Positions 14,031 to 20,668 of a DNA stretch of 20,668 nt are shown one piece after another. The notes under the pieces were generated by a model that saw nothing but the letters and a program-made list of their open reading frames with translations, had not been told where the DNA came from and did not search any database. The position numbers and the translations under genes were made by a program. The stretch is taken from the NCBI GenBank assembly GCA_964526635.1, contig CAZGLR010000060.1:1-20668 (forward strand). Reading direction: 5' to 3'. Each line of letters begins with the position of its first letter. Position 1 is the stretch's first letter. The stretch comes from CAZGLR01 sp964526635 (GTDB taxonomy: Bacteria; Zixibacteria; MSB-5A5; GN15; JAAZOE01).

Positions 14031-14525
14031 TTATTCCAGTCCTTTCTTGGCCATCACAACCGCCCCGATTATCGCGACCAGGAGCAGAATCGACGTCAGC
14101 TCAAAAGGATACACGAATTTGCCATACAGGAGTGAGGCGACTTCGGGAACCGAACCAAAGGAGGAGTCGACACTGGTAAACGTGGCGGTCGTGCCCATGC
14201 CGACCCAGACCATCTCGGCCAATAGTACAATGCCGAAGACCCAGCCAATCGGTTTAAGACGGCCGAGGGAGTCCGTACCGAGATCGGCATGGCTAACATT
14301 GAGCATCATAACGACAAACAGGAAGAGAACCAGAATCGCGCCGCCATAGACAAGAATCAGAAAGGCAGCCACGAAGATACCGGCCAGCATAACATAGAGC
14401 ACTGACTGGGCGACGATCGAGAGAATCAGAAAAAGAATGCTCCCGACCGGATTTTTGACAGTAATCACCATTACCGCCGAGGCCAGGGCAATAATTGCTG
14501 CTACGGCAAATACAAGCATTTCCAC
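14031..14525 (-). CDS. nuoJ: NADH-quinone oxidoreductase subunit J
   Basis: The 164-residue membrane subunit has about five helices. The conserved TM3 segment YGGAILVLFLFVVMML (60-75) contains the pi-bulge region that links quinone reduction to pumping. The GTG at 14525 is favoured over the in-frame ATG at 14519 because GGAGGAG (14535-14541) lies nine bases from the GTG and 15 from the ATG. A 28-base gap separates it from nuoI, the largest gap in this part of the operon. Confidence 0.95.
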   Translation of the reverse strand: MEMLVFAVAAIIALASAVMVITVKNPVGSILFLILSIVAQSVLYVMLAGIFVAAFLILVYGGAILVLFLFVVMMLNVSHADLGTDSLGRLKPIGWVFGIVLLAEMVWVGMGTTATFTSVDSSFGSVPEVASLLYGKFVYPFELTSILLLVAIIGAVVMAKKGLE

Positions 14526-14553
14526 GAGTACGTACTCCTCCTTGCCGCGTTAC

Positions 14554-15042
14554 TTAATAGTAGCGTCTCGTTCGCCGGTGAATTGTCTTGTACGACTTAT
14601 CCTGACGCGGGTGTGAGACCAACATGCTCTGCTTGGTGATGATAAACTTGTCGCGGTCATCATCGGCCAGTTCGTATTCATGACCCAGAAAGATCGCTTC
14701 TTCCGGACAGGCCTCTTCGCAGAAACCGCAGAAGATACAGCGGATCAGGTTGATCTCATAGACGTCGGCATACCGCTCGCCCTTTTCATTCTCGGCCGGT
14801 TCCATATAAATGGCGTCGGCCGGGCAGGCGGCAGCGCAGAGACCGCAACAGACACACCGTTCGGTACCATCATCATACCGTTCGAGATAATGCAATCCCC
14901 GGTAGCGCGGCGCCATGTCGGACTTCACGCGCGGGTATTTTTTGGTCACCGGCTTGCGGAACACGTGCTTGATCGTGGTGACCAGCCCGACCGGGATGGC
15001 CAGGAGCGTCGTCTTAATTATTTCCCAAAGTGTACGCCACAT
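14554..15042 (-). CDS. nuoI: NADH-quinone oxidoreductase subunit I (2x 4Fe-4S ferredoxin)
   Basis: The 162-residue subunit carries clusters N6a and N6b, passing electrons from NuoG to N2 and quinone. The first set is Cys63, 66, 69 and 73 (with an additional Cys65 inside CVCCGLC) and the second Cys102, 105, 108 and 112, each followed by Pro. An amphipathic N-terminal helix (1-28) attaches it to the membrane side. The C-terminal tail ends in a basic, Tyr-rich stretch. It starts 10 bases after the nuoH stop. Confidence 0.96.
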   Translation of the reverse strand: MWRTLWEIIKTTLLAIPVGLVTTIKHVFRKPVTKKYPRVKSDMAPRYRGLHYLERYDDGTERCVCCGLCAAACPADAIYMEPAENEKGERYADVYEINLIRCIFCGFCEEACPEEAIFLGHEYELADDDRDKFIITKQSMLVSHPRQDKSYKTIHRRTRRYY

Positions 15043-15052
15043 AGTTTTCTAT

Positions 15053-16045
15053 CTAAAAAACGTAAATTACCACAGCCGTAATCAGGGCATTGGCCAGCGC
15101 CAGCGGAAACAGCGCTTTCCAACCGAGATCCATCAGTTGATCATAGCGCAGTCGCGGCAGCGTGGCCCGCATCCAGATATAGACCACCATAAAGAAAATT
15201 ACCTTCAAAATCAACCAGTGCGGCCCGGATGCAACAGGACCATGCCAGCCACCGAAAAAGACGGTCGACATCACCGCCGCCACCGCCAGCATATTGGCGT
15301 ATTCACCGATAAAGAACATCGAAAAACGCATCGACGAATACTCGGTGTGATACCCCGCCACCAGTTCCGATTCGGCTTCGGCCATATCAAAGGGCGCCCG
15401 ATTGGTTTCAGCCACCGCACAAATCCAGAAAATCAACGCCGCCACCGGGTTTTTGAAAACAAACCAGTCCAGCACATGAGCCTGCTGATTGACCATCTCG
15501 ACCAGCGACAGGGTCCCCGACATCAACAGAACGGGCACCAGCGACAGGCCGTAGGCCACTTCATAAGAAATCATCTGGGCCGAACTGCGGATGCCGCCGA
15601 GCAGAGAGTATTTCGACCCGGAAGACCATCCGGCAATAGCAATACCGTATACACCCAGCGAGGTTGTCGCCAGAATAAACAGCAACCCGATATTCAAGTC
15701 GGAAACCGTCGGCGATATGGTATATCCGAACAATTCGAAGTCAGGGCCGATGGGGATGACGGAAAAGGCCATGAAACCGGGGACAAAAGCGATGATCGGC
15801 GCAACCATCATGAACACTTTCTCGGCCTGCGAGGGGACGACATCCTCTTTGAAGATCAGCTTGAGACCATCGGCCAACGGCTGCAGGAGACCGAATGGTC
15901 CCACATAGGTCGGGCCCATGCGGTGCTGAATGTGACCCAGCAGTTTTCGTTCCAGCCAGGTTGCATAGGCACAGCCGCTCACCACGACACCAAAAACCAC
16001 CAAAACCTTGACGACAATGATCACGATATACAGCAGATCAGGCAT
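15053..16045 (-). CDS. nuoH: NADH-quinone oxidoreductase subunit H
   Basis: The 330-residue membrane subunit forms the quinone chamber with NuoB and NuoD. Conserved blocks are ERKLLGHIQHRMGP (32-45), GLLQPLADGLKL (52-63) and ETNRAPFDMAEAESELVAGY (213-232), whose acidic residues start the proton path. About eight membrane helices are expected. Its ATG shares one base with the nuoG stop (TAATG), an arrangement that usually couples translation. Confidence 0.96.
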   Translation of the reverse strand: MPDLLYIVIIVVKVLVVFGVVVSGCAYATWLERKLLGHIQHRMGPTYVGPFGLLQPLADGLKLIFKEDVVPSQAEKVFMMVAPIIAFVPGFMAFSVIPIGPDFELFGYTISPTVSDLNIGLLFILATTSLGVYGIAIAGWSSGSKYSLLGGIRSSAQMISYEVAYGLSLVPVLLMSGTLSLVEMVNQQAHVLDWFVFKNPVAALIFWICAVAETNRAPFDMAEAESELVAGYHTEYSSMRFSMFFIGEYANMLAVAAVMSTVFFGGWHGPVASGPHWLILKVIFFMVVYIWMRATLPRLRYDQLMDLGWKALFPLALANALITAVVIYVF

Positions 16046-18597
16046 TATTTGTCATCCAGCTTTTCAAGTTTCACCCAGGCGCTGTTTTCATGAGACACCA
16101 GGGCGGTAACCTCAGTTGCCGAGAAATTATTCGGGACAAAGAGAACCTCGCCCTCGAAAAATTCCGAAATTTTTGCCTTGAGCACCAGTTTGCCTGTTGT
16201 GGATTCGATCCGCACCAGCATTCCCTCTTCGATTTCGAGCTTCTGAGCCAGCGATGCCGATAGTTCAAGATATGGCTCTGAGGTGAAACGCATCAGCGAC
16301 GGGCAATGTTCGGTATAGTAGCCATAGTGGTGCAGGTCGTTGCCGACCAGCAGTTTGTAGGGGTAATCCGCATGTTCAACAACCGCCGGCGGTTTCAATT
16401 CAAAGACTTTGCCGATATCGCGCGGCGTCCGTTTCCAGGCAGCCAGTACCTCTTTGGTTTCGGCCGCCAGGGCGGTGGGATCGGCTTTGAGTTCGGCCTC
16501 CAGCGCGTCAGCAATAAGACCGATAATCTCGATTCCTGTTTTGATATCATCTGATTTCGGCGGCAGGGCCTGCATAAAGCGCTGCTGGCGGCCTTCGAGA
16601 TTGACAAACGATCCCTGCTGCTCGGACCAGCCGGCCAGAGGAAGAACGACATCGGCCTTTTCGGTTGTGGCGGTTTCGAAGAGATCGGCCACAACAACAA
16701 AATCGAGCTTATCAAGTGCGGCCCGGGCAAAGGGACCATCGGGATACTGCATGGCCGGATTGGCGCCGAGAATAAAGGCGGCATCGATTTCCTCATCGAG
16801 TGCGGCCTTGAATATTCGCGATGTATTGCTGCCGTCGGAATCGGGAATCGCTTTGCCCCAGAGCGATTCAAGTTTTTGACTCAGGTATGCGGGCAGAACC
16901 GAGCGGACCCCGACCCGGTCGGTGCCTTTGGAATTGGCATGTGAGGCCAGAATAGCGGCTTTGCTGTCATCAACCCCCAGCAAATTGGCCAGCATATAAA
17001 GCACCTTGGCCTGCTGATAGCGCGAGGGCGCCGCTTTGAGGAATTCACCGGCCAGAATATAAAGATTGCCGGCAGTACCAAGGGATTTGGCCAGACCGGT
17101 GAATCGTTCTTTTTCGATACCGCATTCGGCGGCGGCCTTATCGAGGGTAGCCGGAATCAGCTTGTCTTTAATGGATGAGGCAACGGCTTGATCGACCTTG
17201 TACACCTTTTCGTCGATCACCGCATGGGTAAGCGCAACGAGAAAAGCAAAGGCGGTATCAGGGGCATAGATCATTTCATCTATGGAAATATCGGCCGATT
17301 TGGTCTCAACCGGATTGGCGGTAAACACCCGAGCGCCGTTTTTACGCCACGCCTTCCGCAACCGGAGATTGACACTGGGATGATCCTTGATAAAATTCGA
17401 CCCGAAGATCAGCACCGTATCGGCCTTCTCCAGCGGGGCAATTTCAAAGGGGGCATCGCACAGGCATTCATAGGCTTCGTTGACATCGGTTTCGCGCAAA
17501 TCGATATATTCAAGCCGATGATCCAGCGAATTGGTTTTGAGCACCGTGCGGAAAAACTTGTTAAACACATAGCACGTTTCGGTCGACTGACTGTCGCCAA
17601 TGATACCGGATATACACACCGAGCCCTTGTTTTCCTTGATTTCTTTGAACCGTTTTGCGATCAGGGCGATAGCCTCTTCCCACGAAGCTTCGACCTGTTT
17701 GCCCTCCCGGCGAATCAAGGGCGTCGTCAGGCGATCCTCGGCATTGACATACTGATAGCCATAGCGAGAAATATCGCAGATCCAGCCCTCATCGACAGCA
17801 TCGTTGCGATTGGAAGTGGCGCGGAAAATCTGTCGGCGATCATACCAGAGCATGATATTCTGACCATCGGCGTCATATGGCGCAATCGAGGGCGCCTGGT
17901 CGGTGATCCAGTTACGAACTTTATAGCGCCAGTCAGTATTGGTCAGCGCACCGACCGGACATATTTCAACATTGTTGCCCGAATATAAATTGTCGATTTG
18001 CTGCCCCGGCGGAGTGTCAATGACCGTGTGATGCCCGCGCTGATAGGCGCCGAGATCGAATTCCCCGGCAATTTCCTTGTTGAAGCGAACGCATTTGAAA
18101 CAGGTCACGCAGCGGTTCATATTTCGGACAATTTCCGGGCCGATACGCTTGTCGTCAAAGGTGCCTTTGGTTCGTTCGTCGAGGACGCGATGCCGCACAA
18201 AAGTCTGGCGCGATTTGTCGAGGCCATGATGAAAGACATTATCCTGCAAATCGCATTCGCCGCCTTTGTCACAGGTCGGGCAGTCCAGCGGATGATTGAG
18301 CAACAGAAATTCAAGGACACCACGACGGGCTTTGATAATCTCTTCGGTATCGGTTTTGACAATCATGCCGGGCATGACTTCCGTTGCGCAGGCCACCGCC
18401 GGCTTGGGCATCTTTTCGACATGCACCAGGCACATGCGGCAGGCTCCGACTGAGTCGAGTTTGGGATGCCAGCAAAAATACGGTATCTCGATACCGATTT
18501 TAGCGGCCGCCTCGATGACAGTCGTGCCTTTATCCACGGTCACCTCGTGACCATCGATTGTCAGTGTTACCTGTTCTTTTTCGCCGTTATCAGCCAT
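16045..18597 (-). CDS. nuoG: NADH-quinone oxidoreductase subunit G
   Basis: The 850-residue subunit carries the electron wire and a molybdopterin-oxidoreductase-like domain without catalysis. Cluster ligands are N1b 2Fe-2S at Cys42, 53, 56 and 70; N5 at His102, Cys106, 109 and 115; and N4 at Cys163, 166, 169 and 213. At the usual N7 site (SxCxxCxxxC) the sequence reads SIAPYDADGQNI (237-248) with no Cys, although the fourth position Cys274 (GWICDISRYG) is retained. N7 is therefore not expected to form. Residues from about 280 to the end are the large catalytic-like domain. Length is a little short of E. coli NuoG (908). It starts five bases after the nuoF stop. Confidence 0.95.
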   Translation of the reverse strand: MADNGEKEQVTLTIDGHEVTVDKGTTVIEAAAKIGIEIPYFCWHPKLDSVGACRMCLVHVEKMPKPAVACATEVMPGMIVKTDTEEIIKARRGVLEFLLLNHPLDCPTCDKGGECDLQDNVFHHGLDKSRQTFVRHRVLDERTKGTFDDKRIGPEIVRNMNRCVTCFKCVRFNKEIAGEFDLGAYQRGHHTVIDTPPGQQIDNLYSGNNVEICPVGALTNTDWRYKVRNWITDQAPSIAPYDADGQNIMLWYDRRQIFRATSNRNDAVDEGWICDISRYGYQYVNAEDRLTTPLIRREGKQVEASWEEAIALIAKRFKEIKENKGSVCISGIIGDSQSTETCYVFNKFFRTVLKTNSLDHRLEYIDLRETDVNEAYECLCDAPFEIAPLEKADTVLIFGSNFIKDHPSVNLRLRKAWRKNGARVFTANPVETKSADISIDEMIYAPDTAFAFLVALTHAVIDEKVYKVDQAVASSIKDKLIPATLDKAAAECGIEKERFTGLAKSLGTAGNLYILAGEFLKAAPSRYQQAKVLYMLANLLGVDDSKAAILASHANSKGTDRVGVRSVLPAYLSQKLESLWGKAIPDSDGSNTSRIFKAALDEEIDAAFILGANPAMQYPDGPFARAALDKLDFVVVADLFETATTEKADVVLPLAGWSEQQGSFVNLEGRQQRFMQALPPKSDDIKTGIEIIGLIADALEAELKADPTALAAETKEVLAAWKRTPRDIGKVFELKPPAVVEHADYPYKLLVGNDLHHYGYYTEHCPSLMRFTSEPYLELSASLAQKLEIEEGMLVRIESTTGKLVLKAKISEFFEGEVLFVPNNFSATEVTALVSHENSAWVKLEKLDDK

Positions 18598-18602
18598 GTA
18601 AT

Positions 18603-19883
18603 CTATTTAAACGTGTATGAGGTTTCCACCATCGGTTTTTTATGTTCGATCTGATACTCGAATTCCTCGCGGAAATGCTTCAGAATCGATTCAGTCGGCA
18701 TCACTGCGGCATCGCCGAGCGGACAGATCGTGCGTCCCATGATATTGTCGCAGATATCCAGAATCAGATCGACATCACCGTCCTGACCGTCGTTGGCCGC
18801 GATGCGATTGACAATCTGGGCCATCCAGGCCACTCCCTCGCGGCAGGGCGTACACTTGCCACAGGATTCGTGGGCATAGAAGTTAAGCAGTTTTTGCAGT
18901 ACCCAGACCATACTGGCCCGTTCGTCGATAACAATAATGGCACCGGATCCCAGCATTGATCCGGCCTCGGCCATAGATTCATAGTCCAGCGGGGTATCAA
19001 TTTGATCGGGCAGGAGCACCGGGGTCGATGATCCGCCGGGGATAACCGCCTTGAGTTTGTACCCATCCTGCATCCCGCCGCCGAGTTCATTGATGACATA
19101 GGACAATGGTGTGCCCAGGGGGACTTCGTAGTTGCCGGGTTTGTTAACGTTTCCCGACAATGAGAAAATTTTCGTGCCCGGCGATTTTTCCGTGCCGAAC
19201 TGGCGATACCAGTCGATGCCATTGTTGAAAACCGACGGCAAAGATGCCAGTGTTTCGACATTGTTGACCACCGTCGGGCTGTCATAGAGACCCTTGACGG
19301 CCGGGAACGGCGGCCGGATGCGCGACATACCGCGCTCGCCCATGAGCGATGAAATCAAACCGGTTTCTTCCCCGCAAATGTAAGCACCACCGCCGGTGTG
19401 AACCACCATATCGAGATCATATCCGGATCCGAAGATGTTCTTGCCGAGATAGCCCTTGTCATAGGCTTCTTTAATGGCCATCTCCATCTGAGCGGCCGGG
19501 TACACGAATTCACCGCGAATGTAGATAAAGCAGAGATGACAGTCGATCGCGTAGCTGCAGATCATGCAGCCCTCGATAACCGCATGCGGATCGCGTTCCA
19601 TGAGAACACGGTCTTTGCAGGTACCGGGTTCGGATTCATCGGCGTTACAGCAGAGGTATTTCGGTTTGTTGATGCTTTTGGGGACAAAACCCCATTTCAA
19701 CCCGGCCGGGAAACCGGCGCCGCCACGGCCCCGCACACCTGATTTTTTGGTGATGTCGATGACCTCTTCGGGCGATAAATCCTTGAGGATCTTGCGGATC
19801 GCCCTGTAGCCGCCGTTTTCTTCATAACGGTCAACGTGACACTGATCGGGGTCGGCAATATGTTTAAAAAGGACCTGTTCCAT
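18603..19883 (-). CDS. nuoF: NADH-quinone oxidoreductase subunit F (NADH/FMN site)
   Basis: The 426-residue subunit binds NADH and FMN and takes the hydride. FMN/NADH-binding glycine-rich motifs are RGRGGAGFPAGLKWGF (51-66) and GGGAYICGEETGL (164-176). Cluster N3 is held by Cys341, 344, 347 (ESCGKCTPCREG) and 387 (RTICPLGDAA). The length is normal. It starts two bases after the nuoE stop, keeping the electron-input module nuoE-F-G contiguous. Confidence 0.97.
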   Translation of the reverse strand: MEQVLFKHIADPDQCHVDRYEENGGYRAIRKILKDLSPEEVIDITKKSGVRGRGGAGFPAGLKWGFVPKSINKPKYLCCNADESEPGTCKDRVLMERDPHAVIEGCMICSYAIDCHLCFIYIRGEFVYPAAQMEMAIKEAYDKGYLGKNIFGSGYDLDMVVHTGGGAYICGEETGLISSLMGERGMSRIRPPFPAVKGLYDSPTVVNNVETLASLPSVFNNGIDWYRQFGTEKSPGTKIFSLSGNVNKPGNYEVPLGTPLSYVINELGGGMQDGYKLKAVIPGGSSTPVLLPDQIDTPLDYESMAEAGSMLGSGAIIVIDERASMVWVLQKLLNFYAHESCGKCTPCREGVAWMAQIVNRIAANDGQDGDVDLILDICDNIMGRTICPLGDAAVMPTESILKHFREEFEYQIEHKKPMVETSYTFK

Positions 19884-19885
19884 CG

Positions 19886-20377
19886 TTATATCGTTTTCTG
19901 CTGTGCGGTGGCCCGCAGTTCATCGATGAGTTTGGCGACCTCTTCTCGGGTCAGGTTTTCATAGTATTTGTCGTTGATTTGCATCATCGGAGCGTCACAA
20001 CAGCCGCCGAGACATTCCACCGAGGTCAGGGTGAAGATATTGTCGGGCGTGGTATCGCCCAGTTTAATCTCCAGTTTTTCTTCCAGATACGTAATCAATT
20101 CATCGGCGCCGCGCAGGGCGCAGGAGATATTGTGGCACACCTGTATATAGTAATGGCCGACTTTTTCCTTGGGAAACATCGTGTAAAACGATGCCGCCTC
20201 GGCCACCTCCACATAAGGTATCTGGATGATGTGGGCGATTTCCCGATACATTTCGGGGCTGAGATATCCCTCCTGCTTGAACGCCGCGGTCAACGCCGGT
20301 AAAACGGCTGATTTATTGGAGGGATATTTGGCCAGCCGGTTTTTAATTTCCGCAACGGTAGCGTCTTTGAGAATCAT
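19886..20377 (-). CDS. nuoE: NADH-quinone oxidoreductase subunit E
   Basis: The 163-residue thioredoxin-fold subunit carries the N1a 2Fe-2S cluster on Cys81, Cys86 (QVCHNISC), Cys122 and Cys126 (ECLGGCC). An N-terminal helical domain (1-65) contacts NuoF. Its ATG overlaps the nuoD stop (ATGA, 20374-20377), so translation is coupled. All four ligands are present. Confidence 0.96.
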   Translation of the reverse strand: MILKDATVAEIKNRLAKYPSNKSAVLPALTAAFKQEGYLSPEMYREIAHIIQIPYVEVAEAASFYTMFPKEKVGHYYIQVCHNISCALRGADELITYLEEKLEIKLGDTTPDNIFTLTSVECLGGCCDAPMMQINDKYYENLTREEVAKLIDELRATAQQKTI

Positions 20378-20667
20378 CGATCAACCTCACCCAGCACAAT
20401 ATCAATCGAGCCGATACAGGTAATCACATCGGCGACCAGACCACCCTGAACCATCGGCGGCAAAAGCTGCAGGTTTACAAACGACGGGCCCCGCACATGC
20501 ATGCGATATGGCTTGGTGCCGCCGTCGGAGACGAAATAATACCCCAGCTCGCCCTTGGGCGATTCGATGCCCTGATAGTAGGAACCTTCCGGCACGCTGA
20601 AGCCCTCGGTAACCATCTTGAAGTGGGAGATCGTCGCTTCCATGCTGGTCAACATCTGGCTCTTGGG
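20374..20667 (-). CDS. nuoD: NADH-quinone oxidoreductase subunit D, C-terminal part
   Basis: Only the last 97 residues are inside the window; the gene runs off the right edge. Visible family blocks are MEATISHFKMVTEGFSVPEG, YYQGIESPKGELGYYFVSDGG, PYRMHVRGPSFVNLQLLPP and the terminal IGSIDIVLGEVDR. NuoD is the 49-kDa-type subunit that forms the quinone site with NuoB and NuoH, related to the large subunit of NiFe hydrogenases. The C-terminus is the expected short GEVDR. It is not certain from here whether it is fused to NuoC. Confidence 0.95.
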   Translation of the reverse strand, partial: PKSQMLTSMEATISHFKMVTEGFSVPEGSYYQGIESPKGELGYYFVSDGGTKPYRMHVRGPSFVNLQLLPPMVQGGLVADVITCIGSIDIVLGEVDR

Positions 20668-20668
20668 C

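Overview
The window looks like part of a draft or metagenome-assembled bacterial genome. It contains a 10-base N gap and, at the left end, an abrupt change of composition. Bases 1 to about 672 are very GC-rich and encode a piece of an M3-family oligoendopeptidase of actinobacterial character. From about 673 onward the DNA is moderate in GC and consistent in style to the right end. The join truncates both flanking genes, so it is most simply an assembly chimera. The main part is a Gram-negative-like bacterium: it has a lipoprotein signal, a 14-subunit-type complex I, an ALDH4-type proline catabolic dehydrogenase and an H1-like lysine/alanine tail on a SWIB domain. An FCB-group or candidate-phylum lineage such as Zixibacteria would fit, but this is a low-confidence guess from gene content.

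Left region (673-5562): a truncated lipoprotein gene (minus) stands divergent from a membrane-anchored alpha/beta-hydrolase-fold protein, which is followed closely by csaA. Next come a STAS-domain anti-sigma-factor antagonist, a class III sirtuin, and an L-glutamate gamma-semialdehyde dehydrogenase with its own sigma70-like promoter and a strong intrinsic terminator.

Middle region (5563-8462): a gene for a SWIB-domain protein with a histone-H1-like tail ends at a 14-bp terminator hairpin and converges on a sodium:alanine symporter gene (minus). That gene carries the N gap, which appears to be a false gap. Upstream of it lie about 600 bases of non-coding DNA holding a TATAAT-type promoter element, a TCACCTCT repeat/palindrome, a nested set of stems suggestive of structured RNA, and three copies of an 18-base inverted/direct repeat.

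Right region (8408-20668): a minus-strand complex I operon in the order nuoD(partial)-E-F-G-H-I-J-K-L-M-grx-N, ending at an intrinsic terminator with a 9-U tract. The genes are tightly packed (overlaps or 1-28 base gaps), so they are probably co-transcribed. NuoE/F/G form the NADH-oxidising module, NuoD/I/H the quinone-reducing connection, and NuoJ/K/L/M/N the proton-pumping arm. Two departures from the textbook operon are a small CPYC glutaredoxin-like gene between nuoM and nuoN, and a NuoG that lacks three of the four N7 cluster cysteines. nuoA, B, C and the start of nuoD lie beyond the right edge. I saw no tRNA, rRNA, CRISPR array or insertion-sequence transposase.
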